A DNA stretch of 64,000 nt from Massilia sp. Root133 (GTDB lineage: Bacteria > Pseudomonadota > Gammaproteobacteria > Burkholderiales > Burkholderiaceae_D), in NCBI RefSeq assembly GCF_001426525.1, contig NZ_LMEW01000001.1, positions 500,978 to 564,977 on the forward strand, in the 5' to 3' direction. The position numbers and the translations under genes were made by a program. The notes under the pieces were generated by a model. That model made no database searches, was not told the DNA's origin, and worked only from the letters and a program-made list of their open reading frames with translations. Shown piece by piece: positions 27,988-39,230 of the stretch. Each line of letters begins with the position of its first letter. Position 1 is the stretch's first letter.

Positions 27988-30876
27988 ATGGCGAGTAACA
28001 ACGTAGCCCAATTTGCCACCGAACTGAAGATGCCTGCAGACTTGCTGCTGACGCAGCTGCGTTCTGCCGGCGTCGAGAAAAGTTCGACGTCAGATCCCTT
28101 GTCCAAGGATGATAAGGATAAGCTGCTGAACCATCTGCGCCGTACCCACGGTGCCGCCGAATCCGGCGAAAAGAAGAAGATCACGGTGACCCGCAAGGAA
28201 ACCTCCGAGATCAAGCAGGCTGACGCGAGCGGCAAGTCGCGCACGATCCAGGTCGAAGTGCGCAAGAAACGCACTTTCGTGCAACGTGACGATCTCGTCA
28301 CGCCGAAAGCGGCTGCCCAGCAGTCGCCGGTCGTCGACGCCGCCGAGCAGGCGCGTCGCGATGAAGAAGCGCGCCGTCAGGCAGAGCTGATCGCGCGTCA
28401 GGAAGCGGAACTGCGCGAGAAGCAGGAACGCCTGGCCAAGCTCGAATCCGAAAAGGCCGAGCAGGCCAAGGCGGCCGAAGAGCAGGCCAAGCGCGACGCG
28501 GAAGAGCGCGCCAAGCGCGAAGCCGCGGAAGCCGAGGCAGCCCGTGCCAACGAGGCGCAGAAAGCATCCCAGGCGTCGGCAGGTGCTGCGAACGCCGCCG
28601 AGGAAGCGAAGCGCGCCGCCGCCGAGGAAGCCAAGAAAGCGGCTGCCGAGGAAGCCAAGCGCAAGGCCGAAGAGGCCGCGAAGGAAGCCGCCGAACGCGC
28701 TGCCGCCACCGAGCGTGCACGCAAGGCCGTGGCCGATGAAGTCGCCCAGATCAAGGCGATGATGGCCCAGCCGCGCCGCGTGATCAAGGCGCCGGAAGTG
28801 GTGCCGGCTGCGAAACCGAAGGCGGCCGAACCGAGCACCCTGCACAAGCCGGCGACGGCTGCGAAACCGGCCGAAGCCAAGCCGGCCGACGGCGCGGGCG
28901 CCCGTGCCAAGCCGGGCGACAAGAAATCGATCAAGTCGGCCAACGTGGCCTCGACCTGGTCGGACGACAAGAAGCGCGGCGGTCCGAGCAGCGGTACGAA
29001 GGGTCGCGGCAACGCGGCGCCGACCGGCCGTGACGGCTGGCGCGCGGGTGGCGGCCGTGGCGGCCGTCGTGGCGGCCACGACGATCGCGAATCGAACTTC
29101 CAGGCCCCGACCGAAGCCATCGTCAAGGATGTCTACGTGCCGGAGACCATCACCGTCGCCGAACTGGCGCACAAGATGGCCGTCAAGGCATCGGAAGTCA
29201 TCAAGCAGCTGATGAAGCTGGGCCAGATGTGCACCATCAACCAGGTGCTGGACCAGGAAACCGCGATGATCGTGGTGGAAGAGATGGGCCACAAGGCCTT
29301 CGCCGCCGCCGAGGACGATCCGGAAGCGCTGCTGGCCGACCACGGCGAGCATGCCGATTTCGAGTTGAAGCCGCGTGCGCCGGTCGTGACCGTCATGGGT
29401 CACGTCGACCACGGCAAGACCTCGCTGCTGGACTACATCCGCCGCGCCAAGGTGGCGGCGGGCGAAGCCGGCGGCATTACCCAGCACATCGGTGCTTACC
29501 ACGTGGACACCCCGCGCGGCATGGTCACCTTCCTGGATACCCCGGGCCACGAGGCGTTCACCGCCATGCGTGCCCGTGGTGCCAAGGCGACCGACATCGT
29601 CATCCTCGTGGTGGCGGCCGACGACGGCGTGATGCCGCAGACCAAGGAAGCAATCGCTCACGCGAAAGCGGCCGGCGTTCCCCTCGTCGTGGCGATCAAC
29701 AAGATCGACAAGCAGGGCGCGAATCCAGACCGCGTGACCCAGGAACTGGTGGCTGAAGGCGTCGTGCCGGAAGAATACGGTGGCGAATCGCCGTTCGTCC
29801 AGGTGTCGGCGAAAACCGGCCAGGGCATCGACGACCTGCTGGAAAACGTGCTGCTGCAGGCCGAAGTGCTGGAACTGAAGGCGCCGGTGGAATCGCTGGC
29901 CCGTGGCCTGGTGGTCGAAGCCCGCCTGGACAAGGGCCGCGGCCCGGTCGCCACCATCCTGGTGCAGTCGGGTACGCTGAAGCGCGGCGACGTCGTGCTG
30001 GCGGGATCGTCCTTCGGCCGCGTCCGTGCGATGCTGGACGAAAATGGCAAGTCGGTGACCGAAGCCGGTCCGTCGTTCCCGGTCGAGATCCAGGGCCTGA
30101 CCGAAGTCCCGAGCGCGGGCGAGGAAGTCATGGTCATGGCCGATGAACGCAAGGCGCGCGAAATCGCACTGTTCCGTCAAGGTAAATTCCGCGACGTGAA
30201 ACTGGCCAAGCAGCAGGCAGCGAAGCTGGAGAACATTCTCGACCAGATGGGCGAAGGCGAAGTCAAGAACCTGCCGCTCATCGTCAAGACCGACGTCCAG
30301 GGTTCGCAGGAAGCGCTGGTCGGCTCGCTGCAGAAGCTGTCGACGTCGGAAGTGCGCGTGCAGATCGTGCACGCGGCCGTCGGCGGCATCACCGAGTCGG
30401 ACGTCAACCTGGCAACCGCGTCGAAGGCAGTCATCATCGGCTTCAACGCCCGTGCCGACGCCCAGGCGCGCAAGCTGGCGGAAACGAACGGCGTCGACAT
30501 CCGTTACTACAGCATCATTTACGATGCGATCGACGAGATCAAGACGGCACTGTCGGGCATGCTGGCACCGGAGAAGCGCGAGCACGTCACTGGCCAGGTG
30601 GAAATCCGCCAGGTCATCCTCGTGTCGAAAGTCGGCGCGATCGCGGGCTGCCTGGTCACGGACGGCGTCGTCAAGCGTACCTCGTCGGTCCGCCTGCTGC
30701 GCAACAACATCGTCGTGTGGACGGGCGAGATCGAGTCGCTCAAGCGCTTCAAGGACGACGTCAAGGAAGTGCGCGCCGGTCTGGAGTGCGGTCTGTCGCT
30801 GAAGAACTACAACGACATCCAGGTGGGCGATACCCTGGAAGTGTTCGAAGTTCAGGAAGTGGCGCGTACGCTGTAA
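27988..30876 (+). CDS. infB: Translation initiation factor IF-2
   Basis: A 962-residue IF-2. Residues ~1-55 are the conserved N-terminal IF2_N fold ([19 protein letters not shown]). Residues ~100-260 are a long Ala/Glu/Lys/Arg-rich, probably helical stretch. A basic Gly-rich linker and a second IF2_N (~375-425) follow. The GTPase domain begins near 470 with GHVDHGKTS, then DTPGHEAF and NKIDK. Domains II-IV end at QEVARTL. It brings fMet-tRNA to the 30S subunit and promotes 70S formation. Confidence 0.97.
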   Translation: MASNNVAQFATELKMPADLLLTQLRSAGVEKSSTSDPLSKDDKDKLLNHLRRTHGAAESGEKKKITVTRKETSEIKQADASGKSRTIQVEVRKKRTFVQRDDLVTPKAAAQQSPVVDAAEQARRDEEARRQAELIARQEAELREKQERLAKLESEKAEQAKAAEEQAKRDAEERAKREAAEAEAARANEAQKASQASAGAANAAEEAKRAAAEEAKKAAAEEAKRKAEEAAKEAAERAAATERARKAVADEVAQIKAMMAQPRRVIKAPEVVPAAKPKAAEPSTLHKPATAAKPAEAKPADGAGARAKPGDKKSIKSANVASTWSDDKKRGGPSSGTKGRGNAAPTGRDGWRAGGGRGGRRGGHDDRESNFQAPTEAIVKDVYVPETITVAELAHKMAVKASEVIKQLMKLGQMCTINQVLDQETAMIVVEEMGHKAFAAAEDDPEALLADHGEHADFELKPRAPVVTVMGHVDHGKTSLLDYIRRAKVAAGEAGGITQHIGAYHVDTPRGMVTFLDTPGHEAFTAMRARGAKATDIVILVVAADDGVMPQTKEAIAHAKAAGVPLVVAINKIDKQGANPDRVTQELVAEGVVPEEYGGESPFVQVSAKTGQGIDDLLENVLLQAEVLELKAPVESLARGLVVEARLDKGRGPVATILVQSGTLKRGDVVLAGSSFGRVRAMLDENGKSVTEAGPSFPVEIQGLTEVPSAGEEVMVMADERKAREIALFRQGKFRDVKLAKQQAAKLENILDQMGEGEVKNLPLIVKTDVQGSQEALVGSLQKLSTSEVRVQIVHAAVGGITESDVNLATASKAVIIGFNARADAQARKLAETNGVDIRYYSIIYDAIDEIKTALSGMLAPEKREHVTGQVEIRQVILVSKVGAIAGCLVTDGVVKRTSSVRLLRNNIVVWTGEIESLKRFKDDVKEVRAGLECGLSLKNYNDIQVGDTLEVFEVQEVARTL

Positions 30877-30902
30877 TCACGGCCTTTGCCGATCGGAGTA
30901 CC

Positions 30903-30960
30903 ATTTGGGGCCAGGAGCTCGCGCCTTGCGGCGCGGGGCGACTGGCCCCAAATCATTTTT
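30903..30960 (+). terminator. Long hairpin, probable terminator after infB
   Basis: ATTTGGGGCCAG (30903-30914) / CTGGCCCCAAAT (30942-30953) is a perfect 12-bp stem with an inner CTCGCGCC/GGCGCGGG stem, followed by CATTTTT. It would end or attenuate rimP-nusA-infB transcription before rbfA. Confidence 0.6.
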
Positions 30961-31096
30961 CGTCGTTCCCGCGCACGCGGGAATTCATGCTGAACGTATC
31001 GGGTTGCGCTGATGGCTCGATCGATACGGTGATCGAAGTCGATTGTTTTTCGATTTCTGAACGTCAGCATGGGTTCCCGCTTTCGCGGGAATGACG
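30961..31096. repeat. Inverted pair of REP-like elements between infB and rbfA
   Basis: Left copy about 30961-30996 and right copy about 31061-31096. The right copy, reverse complemented, begins CGTCATTCCCGCGAAAGCGG and matches the left (CGTCGTTCCCGCGCACGCGG) including the following GGGAA..CATGCTGA. Each contains a small palindromic hairpin (TTCCCGCG/CGCGGGAA). Head-to-head REP pairs of this kind are usually spread by RAYT transposases and can protect mRNA ends. No transposase is nearby. Confidence 0.75.
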
Positions 31097-31129
31097 GGTG
31101 ATAACAAGAATACACGGCAGTAAACGAAC

Positions 31130-31531
31130 ATGGCAAAACACAGCAAAAGCATTCCCCAGCGCGGCTTGCGCGTGGCCGACCAGATCCAGAAGGACCTGGC
31201 GGAACTGATCGCCTTCGAACTGAAGGATCCGCGCGTCGGCATGGTCACCATCAGCGAGGTCAAGCTGACCCCGGACTACGCGCACGCGAAGATCTATTTC
31301 ACGCTGCTCAAGGACAGCCCGGAAGAGATCAAGCAGACGCTCGAAGGCCTGACCAAGGCGTCCGGCTACCTGCGCAACCTGCTCGGCAAGCGCCTGCACA
31401 TCCACACGCTGCCGCAGCTCCACTTCGTGCACGACACGTCGACGAGCCGCGGACTCGCGATGTCGGCGCTGATCGACCAGGCGAACGCGACGAGAGCAAA
31501 AGACGACGACGAAGATTCGGATTCCGAGTGA
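31130..31531 (+). CDS. rbfA: 30S ribosome-binding factor RbfA
   Basis: A 133-residue KH-like protein that assists late 30S maturation and cold adaptation. The family pattern is clear: [24 protein letters not shown] near residue 14, [22 protein letters not shown], and the acidic tail DDDEDSDSE. The stop overlaps the GTG start of truB. It is separated from infB by a hairpin and a REP pair, so rbfA-truB may be expressed partly on their own. Confidence 0.95.
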   Translation: MAKHSKSIPQRGLRVADQIQKDLAELIAFELKDPRVGMVTISEVKLTPDYAHAKIYFTLLKDSPEEIKQTLEGLTKASGYLRNLLGKRLHIHTLPQLHFVHDTSTSRGLAMSALIDQANATRAKDDDEDSDSE

Positions 31532-32451
31532 ACGCACGTCCCCCGAAAAAGCCCCGCGACCTCGTCGACGGGGTGCTCCTCATCGACAAGCCGGTCGGCC
31601 TGTCGTCCAACGATGCGCTGATCAAGGCGAAGCGCGTCGTCAACGCGAAAAAGGCCGGCCACACCGGCACGCTGGACCCGTTCGCCACCGGCCTGCTGCC
31701 GCTGTGCTTCGGCGAGGCGACCAAGTTCTCGCAAGACCTGCTGGAAGCGGACAAGACGTATGACGCCGTCGTCCACCTGGGCATCACGACGACCACGGGC
31801 GATACCGAAGGCGAGGCCGTCGAGACCCGTCCCGTGAACGTCACGGTCGAGCAGATCGAAGCGGCGCTGGCGAAGTTCCGCGGCCCCATCCTGCAGGTCC
31901 CGCCGATGTATTCGGCCCTGAAGCGCGACGGCAAGGCGTTGTACGAGTACGCGCGCGAAGGGATCACGCTGGAACGCGAAGCCCGTCCCGTCACGATCCA
32001 CAAGCTCGAGATGCTGGCGTACGACGCCCCGATGCTGACGATCCGCGTCACGTGCAGCAAGGGCACGTACGTGCGCGTGCTGGGCGAGGACATCGGTGCC
32101 GAACTCGGCTGCGGCGCGCACCTGAACGCGCTGCGCCGCATCCAGGTGGGCAGCCTGACGGTCGACGGCATGGTGACCCTGGAGCAGTTGCAGGCGCACG
32201 ACAATCCGCTGTCGCTGCTGGCCCCCGTCGATGCGCTGCTGTCGAGCTTCCCGCGCGTCGAGCTCACCCCCGAACTGGCCGCGCGCTTCCTCAACGGCCA
32301 GCGTCTCGCGCTGAACCGCGAGCCGGTGACGCTGCCGGAGACGCCCGGCAGGGTGCGCGTCTACCACGACGATAAACTGCTGGGCACCGCGATCCTGCAG
32401 GACTGGGGCGTGCTGGCGCCGGAACGGCTGATCGCGCGGCCGCAGGGTTAA
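31528..32451 (+). CDS. truB: tRNA pseudouridine(55) synthase TruB
   Basis: A 307-residue enzyme making pseudouridine 55 in the tRNA T-loop. The catalytic Asp is in [16 protein letters not shown] (~48-63); [20 protein letters not shown] and the C-terminal PUA-like region are present. The start is GTG 31528, overlapping the rbfA stop by 4 bp (GTGA), so translation is probably coupled. This is the usual rbfA-truB order. Confidence 0.95.
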   Translation: MNARPPKKPRDLVDGVLLIDKPVGLSSNDALIKAKRVVNAKKAGHTGTLDPFATGLLPLCFGEATKFSQDLLEADKTYDAVVHLGITTTTGDTEGEAVETRPVNVTVEQIEAALAKFRGPILQVPPMYSALKRDGKALYEYAREGITLEREARPVTIHKLEMLAYDAPMLTIRVTCSKGTYVRVLGEDIGAELGCGAHLNALRRIQVGSLTVDGMVTLEQLQAHDNPLSLLAPVDALLSSFPRVELTPELAARFLNGQRLALNREPVTLPETPGRVRVYHDDKLLGTAILQDWGVLAPERLIARPQG

Positions 32452-32490
32452 CCGCTTGCTCTGGCGTCAACATTGCGCCAGAATCAAGTG

Positions 32491-33039
32491 ATGCAAGCCA
32501 CCGACTCCCTCCGCACCGAAGCGCAACTGGCCGGCCGGGCCACCGGCGCCATGTTCTTTTTCGTGTTCGGCGCCGTCTGGCTGGAAGGCTGGGCGACGCA
32601 AGCTCACGAGGGCGCTGCGGCATGTGCCGGCATCGCGTTAATGGCCCTGGCCCTGCTGGCCGTCGCGTGGCGCCGTTACCGCCGCTACGCGCCCGCGCTG
32701 GCGCACGCGCAGGACACGCCGGAGCGGCGCCGCATGAAGCGTGTCTTCAACATCGTGAACGCGGCACAATGGACCGCCATCTTCATCCTCGCGCAGGTGC
32801 TGGTCAACCTGGGCAAGGGCGCATGGATCATCCCGATGGCCATCGCCATCATCGGCCTGCACTTCCTGCCGCTGGCCCATGTGTTCAAGAATCCGCCGCA
32901 TTACGTGACGGGCCTGGCGATGGTCGCGTTCGCCGCGCTGTATCCGCTGCTGGCGAGCGGCGGCCCGACGGCGCCGGTGGGCTTCCTCGGTGCCGGACTC
33001 ATCCTGTGGCTCAGCGCCGCCTGGGCACTGCGCGCCTGA
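32491..33039 (+). CDS. Integral membrane protein, unknown function
   Basis: A 182-residue hydrophobic protein from ATG 32491 (a TTG at 32473 would add six residues). About five membrane segments: ~20-40, ~45-65, ~90-115, ~115-135, ~145-178. Between segments 2 and 3 is a short basic cytoplasmic stretch (ERRRMKRVFN). The pattern resembles small DUF-type membrane proteins often seen alone in Gram-negatives; no domain is recognised. It lies between truB and typA, probably with its own weak expression. Confidence 0.6.
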   Translation: MQATDSLRTEAQLAGRATGAMFFFVFGAVWLEGWATQAHEGAAACAGIALMALALLAVAWRRYRRYAPALAHAQDTPERRRMKRVFNIVNAAQWTAIFILAQVLVNLGKGAWIIPMAIAIIGLHFLPLAHVFKNPPHYVTGLAMVAFAALYPLLASGGPTAPVGFLGAGLILWLSAAWALRA

Positions 33040-33193
33040 CGTCATCGTCGTTCAACATTTCGGCGTTATTCTGGCGATGCAGGCCGTTGCGGCGCAGCAG
33101 AGGCCTGTAAGCATGCTATACTAGTGGGTTCCGGAAGTCGAAAGTCTCGAGCTCTTCCGCCCATCACGCAACATTTCACTGTTGAAAACGCAT

Positions 33194-35032
<1,839 letters not shown>

Positions 35033-35050
35033 GCTTCACCGGTTCCGACG

Positions 35051-35080
35051 AAAAACCCGCTGTTCGCAGCGGGTTTTTTT
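35051..35080 (+). terminator. Intrinsic terminator of typA
   Basis: AAAACCCGCTG / CAGCGGGTTTT with a TTCG tetraloop, followed by a T-run. Confidence 0.95.
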
Positions 35081-35140
35081 ATGGCTCGGGAATCCATCGA
35101 TTTGGCTTCCCGGGCAAGGACAAAACGATGTGGTTATTGC

Positions 35141-35186
35141 ATTGGAAGGAATAACATTATTTCCACTTAATTGACTTCCAATTAAG
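35141..35186. promoter_or_regulatory. Overlapping palindromes upstream of the secreted-paralogue operon
   Basis: CTTAATTG-ACTTC-CAATTAAG (35166-35186) has perfect 8-bp arms. ATTGGAAG (35141-35148) and CTTCCAAT (35175-35182) form a second inverted repeat sharing its right half. Their position 115-160 bp before the start codon at 35302 suggests a regulator binding region. A clear promoter was not found. Confidence 0.45.
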
Positions 35187-35301
35187 GCAAAAGCGGTCCC
35201 GACGCAGCCGTCCCGATTGGCCACAAGCCGCAGAGGAACCGATGCGGACGCGCGGGTAAGCCCGAAGAGATTCCGTCGATCACAATAACACTGGAGATAC
35301 C

Positions 35302-35811
35302 ATGAAACTGCTGAAACAACTGACCGTCGTTGCCGCCCTGTCCTCGATCGCTTCGTACGCATCGGCCCTGACCCCGATCGCCGATGCCGAACTGTCCAAG
35401 GTCTCGGGCCGTGACGGTGTGTCGATCGCCGCTGACCTGCATGTGAACATCGGTTCGTTCGTCTACACGGATACCGATACCGCAGGCGGCTCGGTGAGCT
35501 TCAACAACATCAAGATCGCCGGTGCCATCGCTGCAACCATCGACATCATCAACAACGCCACGTTCCAGGCCGACGCCAGCGCAGCGTCGGGCGCATCGAG
35601 CGTCCTGGGCGTGACCGGCGGTGCCGGCCTGGCCGCCTTCATGCCGGCTGGCGACGTCGTCAAGATCGCCATCCCGCTGATCGACACCAACAAGAACCTG
35701 AGCATGTCGGTCGACTCGATCAAGATGGGCAACTCGACCGCTTCCTACGGTTCGTTCGCCGCCAACGACATCAAGCTGCAAGGCACCACCGTCTACATCT
35801 GGGCGCACTGA
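35302..35811 (+). CDS. Secreted FilA-like protein 1 with double-glycine-like pro-motif
   Basis: A 169-residue protein (ATG 35302, GGAG upstream). Sec signal peptide ~1-22 (ASYASA). Directly after it is LTPIADAELSKVSGRDGVS (23-41), matching the LxPLxDxELxxVxGxDG pattern shared by four neighbours. The rest is Ala/Gly/Ser/Asn-rich with alternating hydrophobic strands and no Cys, suggesting a beta-rich extracellular protein. It ends IWAH; paralogue 4 ends LWSH. Similar proteins are called FilA or DUF6160 family. An own terminator follows, so it is probably the most abundant product of the cluster. The pro-motif resembles leaders cut by C39 peptidases. Confidence 0.75.
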   Translation: MKLLKQLTVVAALSSIASYASALTPIADAELSKVSGRDGVSIAADLHVNIGSFVYTDTDTAGGSVSFNNIKIAGAIAATIDIINNATFQADASAASGASSVLGVTGGAGLAAFMPAGDVVKIAIPLIDTNKNLSMSVDSIKMGNSTASYGSFAANDIKLQGTTVYIWAH

Positions 35812-35832
35812 GCGGCCCGGGTTGGGTGATGG

Positions 35833-35866
35833 ACGGCCCGCGGGCTTGCCCCGGGCCGTTTTTTTG
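35833..35866 (+). terminator. Intrinsic terminator between secreted paralogues 1 and 2
   Basis: ACGGCCC (35833-35839) / GGGCCGT (35853-35859) with an inner GGG/CCC pairing and a run of seven T. It would let paralogue 1 be expressed above the downstream genes. Confidence 0.8.
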
Positions 35867-35891
35867 AGCTCGTTTTCCCTCTGGTTCGACC

Positions 35892-36665
35892 ATGCGCACC
35901 TTGCTCGCCGCATCCATCGTCGCACTCTCGCTGTTGCCCTGCGCGGCATGGGCCCAGATGCGCCCGATGTCCGACACCGAACTGTCCACAGTCAGCGGCC
36001 AGGGCCTGTTCACGGTCAGTAACTCCAGCTACAGCGGTTTCGATTTCACGCGCATCAGCCTCGACGCCGACGTCACGCTGAACGCCAACCTCGCCAACAT
36101 GCGCCTGGGCGAGTACACGTACGCGCCGCGCAACGGGTCCGGCGCCGACCTCGACATCGGCGCGCTGCAATTCGGCCGCACCGACGCGTCCGCGGCACAG
36201 CGGCTCGTGCAGATCACGAATCCCTATTTCGAATTCGTCTACAAGAACACCGCCGCGGGCAGCGGCAGCCAGCGCGAGATCGTCGGCATGCGCCTCGGCT
36301 TCGACGGCATCTCGGGCGACATCGGCATGAAGATCGCCACGCTGTCCGGCGCCATGCGCATCGACGCGGGCGCCGCCGGCATCATCGACAGCATGAACGA
36401 CGCCGGCGGCGGCAAGCGCTGGGACGGCACGTGCGCGGGCTGTACACCGCTCGCCAACGTGGGCGGCGTCACGGCGGGCGATGCGAACGGTCCGAGCCGC
36501 GATTTCTGGATCGCGATCCTCAAGCAGCCCGTGACATTCCAGGCCGCCGCCGGCATGCCCGCGCTGACCGAGGCGCAGGCCGGCATCTGGCTGAACTGGC
36601 GCGACAAGCTGACCGCGCTGAACCTCACCGGCACCGTGCCGGTCAATAACGCGGCGGGGCATTGA
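35892..36665 (+). CDS. Secreted FilA-like protein 2
   Basis: A 257-residue protein. Signal peptide ~1-21 (LLPCAAWA-Q), then MRPMSDTELSTVSGQGLFT (23-41), the same pro-motif with one residue fewer before the last Gly. The body has repeated short beta patterns (VTLNANLANMRLGEYTY, ADLDIGALQFGR) and a CAGC pair near 180, which may form a disulfide. It ends in His. The stop overlaps the next start by 1 bp, so paralogues 2, 3 and 4 form a tightly coupled operon. Function unknown; a surface or fimbrial component is the likeliest guess. Confidence 0.7.
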   Translation: MRTLLAASIVALSLLPCAAWAQMRPMSDTELSTVSGQGLFTVSNSSYSGFDFTRISLDADVTLNANLANMRLGEYTYAPRNGSGADLDIGALQFGRTDASAAQRLVQITNPYFEFVYKNTAAGSGSQREIVGMRLGFDGISGDIGMKIATLSGAMRIDAGAAGIIDSMNDAGGGKRWDGTCAGCTPLANVGGVTAGDANGPSRDFWIAILKQPVTFQAAAGMPALTEAQAGIWLNWRDKLTALNLTGTVPVNNAAGH

Positions 36666-37507
36666 TGCGCGCCGTCGCCGCCGCCATCCTGTTGTCCGCG
36701 CCGGCGCTGGCCGCCGCGCTCGAACCGCTGCCGGACAGCGCGCTCGCCAAGGTGGCGGGGCGCGACGGCATGAGTTTCAACCTCTCGAATTTCGCCATGA
36801 GCGGCAACGCCGAGCTGCGCTACTACGCGCCCGGCGGCGGCAGCCTCGGCGTCGGCAACCTGGCCGCATCGCGTTCCGACAACACGGACGCGCCGTTCGC
36901 CGATCCGTACCGCCTCGACATCAGCGCGGGCGGCCAGGGCCGCGCCGACATCATCAACATCGCGTTTCCCGAGAACGCGGCCGGCCGCGAAGTCTGGCAG
37001 GTCGCCTACGACTTCGGCGTGAACGCCGGCGGCTTCGACGTCAGGAACGGCAGCGTGATCCTCAAGGATCTCGTGGTCTACGGCGGCGGCCTGCAGTGGT
37101 CGACGCCGGCCGTGGGCGACGGCCTCGCGTTCGGCCTCGCCACGCGCATCGAGCTCGGGAGCCTGACGCTCGCGCCGAACGGCCGCGCGGCGACGGGCGA
37201 GGCGATGGTGCTGTCGGACGTGAGGATCGGCGCGGCGACGGCGGACGGCTCCGCGCCCACGTCGCCGTGGCGCATCGCCGACGTGACGAACCAGGCCGGC
37301 ATCTTCAATGCACGCACGGATGCGGCAGGTAATCCGAGCCTGCACATCGGCGTCAACTGGCCCGATGCGGGGCAGGCGGCACCGAGCGGCACGCTGCAGA
37401 TCGGGAACATCGGCTTCCGCAGCGACGCGGGGGCGAACATGGACCTGGGCAGCTCGCGCATCGGCGCGATCCAGTTGCAGTACCTCGACGTCAAGTTCCG
37501 CCAGTGA
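36665..37507 (+). CDS. Secreted FilA-like protein 3
   Basis: A 280-residue protein starting at ATG 36665 (an in-frame TTG 3 bp upstream is less likely). Signal peptide ~1-19 (APALAAA), then LEPLPDSALAKVAGRDGMS (19-37). The middle has beta-strand repeats with Gly/Asn turns (GSLGVGNLAASRSDN, RIELGSLTLAPNG, GTLQIGNIGFRSDAG), reminiscent of a beta-solenoid. It ends LQYLDVKFRQ without the W-x-H tail. The stop is overlapped by the GTG of the next paralogue. Confidence 0.7.
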   Translation: MRAVAAAILLSAPALAAALEPLPDSALAKVAGRDGMSFNLSNFAMSGNAELRYYAPGGGSLGVGNLAASRSDNTDAPFADPYRLDISAGGQGRADIINIAFPENAAGREVWQVAYDFGVNAGGFDVRNGSVILKDLVVYGGGLQWSTPAVGDGLAFGLATRIELGSLTLAPNGRAATGEAMVLSDVRIGAATADGSAPTSPWRIADVTNQAGIFNARTDAAGNPSLHIGVNWPDAGQAAPSGTLQIGNIGFRSDAGANMDLGSSRIGAIQLQYLDVKFRQ

Positions 37508-37962
37508 GCACGCGCCTTCTCGCCCTCCTGTTGCTCTGCACGGCGCGGTGTGCGCTGGCAGGGCCGCAGCCGCTGGCGGATGAAGAACTGGCGCAGGTAC
37601 GCGGCGCCGACGGCGTCAGCTTCGCCGTGCGTTTGCAACTGAACCGACCGGGCGACGGTACGACAGGCGACAGCCGTCTCACCATCGGCCAGACGGTCGA
37701 CGGCCGCACGACGTACACGGTCCTGAAAAACATCGGCGGCGTGATCCAGATGGTGGGGCTGAACATCAGCCCGCAGGCGGCCGCGGACGGCACGAACTAC
37801 CTGGCACTCACGCTGCCGGCGTGGACGAAGTTCACGGACGCCGGCTTCGATTCGCTCAGCGTGCAGGCCGACCCGCGCGGGCCCGTCACGCAGAGCCTGG
37901 GGCAGGTCACCCTGAACGGCGAACTGCAGATGCAGGGCCAGCTGCGCCTGTGGTCCCATTGA
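37504..37962 (+). CDS. Secreted FilA-like protein 4
   Basis: A 152-residue protein with a GTG start overlapping the preceding stop by 4 bp. Signal peptide ~1-19 (TARCALA-G), then PQPLADEELAQVRGADGVS (21-39). It ends QLRLWSH, matching the IWAH end of paralogue 1, so this tail is probably functional. The last 56 bp overlap the 3' end of the convergent AraC-type regulator gene. Confidence 0.7.
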   Translation: MSTRLLALLLLCTARCALAGPQPLADEELAQVRGADGVSFAVRLQLNRPGDGTTGDSRLTIGQTVDGRTTYTVLKNIGGVIQMVGLNISPQAAADGTNYLALTLPAWTKFTDAGFDSLSVQADPRGPVTQSLGQVTLNGELQMQGQLRLWSH

Positions 37963-39064
37963 CGGCCGCTTGTCCGTGGGCGTTCAGCCGGTCCTGCTGG
38001 AACTCGCCGGGCGCCTTGCCGAACCAGCGCAGGCAGGCGCGGTGGAAGGCGCTGGGGTCGGCGAAGCCCAGCTTGTAGCTGAGGTTCTTGACGCTGATTC
38101 GGTCGCTGCCCAGGTATTGTTGCGCGATCGTGCGGCGCACCTCGTCGACGAGCGTGGAAAAGTCGGTGCCCTCGTCCGCAAGACGGCGCTGCAGGGTGCG
38201 CTCGCTGATCGCGAGGCGCCGCGCGACGGCATCGCGCAATGCGCCGCCCTGGTCGATCATCGTCGGCAGCAGCTCGCGCACGCGCGCGGCCACGCTCGTG
38301 CGCTCGGCCTGCGCGAGGCGTTCGTCGAGCAGGCGGAACAGGCCTTCCGCCGCGAGCGGGTTCGCGGTCGGAATGGGCGCCGTGATGTCGGCATTGGCGA
38401 ATTCGAGCGCGTTGGCGGGCGCGCCGAAACGCACGGGGCAGCCATACTTTCGCATGTACGGCGCCGTGTCGAGCGGGGCCGGATACGCGTATTCGACGAG
38501 GGCCGGCTTCAGGTCCGGCCGTGCACCGACGAAGCGCAATGTCGCCAGCAGCAGGTTCCAGGTGAAGTCGTAGCGCGCCTGCGGCACGGCGCGCGCGCCG
38601 CCGACGAGGTTCAGGCCCACGCGCACGCGGTCCGCCTTCGGCTCGATGGTGGCGCGCACGACGGGCGACACGAGCGGCATGTAGCGCGTCAGGCTGTCCG
38701 CGGCCTGGCGCAGGGTGGGCGAGGCGAGCATCAAATGGCCCAGTACGCCGAGCCAGCTGAGCGGGTCGGGGGCGAACACGCGAAAGCCGACGAGGGCATC
38801 GCCGCTGGCGGCCGCGAGGCTTTCCCACAGAATGCTGAACTGGTCGGACAACGCGAGCAGGTCGGCCGCGCGCTGTCCCTGCGCGCCGTGCTCGAACCAT
38901 TCGAGGCCGGCCCTGGCGAACAGGGCGTCGACGTCGATGCCCTCGGCGCCGAGGCAGGTCTTGATGCGTTGTACCACGTCCGTGGCGGACAGGTACTTCA
39001 CGCTGGCGACCGCGTACGTGCGGACGCGTCCTGCGCTGGTCTCATGCTTGGTCTCCTGACTCAT
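37907..39064 (-). CDS. AraC-family transcriptional regulator
   Basis: A 385-residue regulator. The N-terminal ~210 residues match the 'arabinose-binding' ligand domain of the OruR/PchR-like AraC group (DALVGFRVFAPDPLSWLG). The C-terminal double helix-turn-helix is at ~260-360 (RRLAISERTLQRRLADEGTD and KNLSYKLGFADPSAFHRACLRWFGKAPGEF). The tail beyond ~362 is Ala/Gly-rich and overlaps paralogue 4 on the other strand. Upstream is an inverted repeat (39139-39176), a likely autoregulatory operator. Location suggests it controls the surface cluster. Confidence 0.85.
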   Translation of the reverse strand: MSQETKHETSAGRVRTYAVASVKYLSATDVVQRIKTCLGAEGIDVDALFARAGLEWFEHGAQGQRAADLLALSDQFSILWESLAAASGDALVGFRVFAPDPLSWLGVLGHLMLASPTLRQAADSLTRYMPLVSPVVRATIEPKADRVRVGLNLVGGARAVPQARYDFTWNLLLATLRFVGARPDLKPALVEYAYPAPLDTAPYMRKYGCPVRFGAPANALEFANADITAPIPTANPLAAEGLFRLLDERLAQAERTSVAARVRELLPTMIDQGGALRDAVARRLAISERTLQRRLADEGTDFSTLVDEVRRTIAQQYLGSDRISVKNLSYKLGFADPSAFHRACLRWFGKAPGEFQQDRLNAHGQAAVNGTTGAAGPASAVRRSG

Positions 39065-39138
39065 TTATCGAGTGGCCACGGGTTCTTGTGCCCGGGTGTG
39101 TTTTTTATTATGTGTGCATGCGAAATCGCAACGCTTCG

Positions 39139-39176
39139 GAAAATGATCCCGTCTTTATCAAAAAACGATCATTTTC
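39139..39176. promoter_or_regulatory. Inverted-repeat operator upstream of the first AraC-type gene
   Basis: GAAAATGATC (39139-39148) and GATCATTTTC (39167-39176) are perfect 10-bp inverted arms with an 18-bp spacer, 75-112 bp upstream of the start codon at 39064. The spacing suits a dimeric regulator; autoregulation is inferred. Confidence 0.5.
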
Positions 39177-39230
39177 GACAGGCAAGATTTTCAATTTGAT
39201 GCAACGCAAACCCGGCGTTGCCGGCGCGGG

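Noticed and set aside
33087..33122. Promoter of typA (TTGCGG and TATACT)
   Set aside because: TATACT at 33117-33122 is a fair -10 box, but the only -35-like hexamer is 24 bp away, too far for a normal promoter.
37907..37975. Paralogue 4 or the AraC-type gene being misannotated because of their overlap
   Set aside because: Paralogue 4 has the conserved W-x-His end and the AraC protein's HTH lies entirely upstream of the overlap. A 56-bp tail overlap is acceptable for convergent genes.
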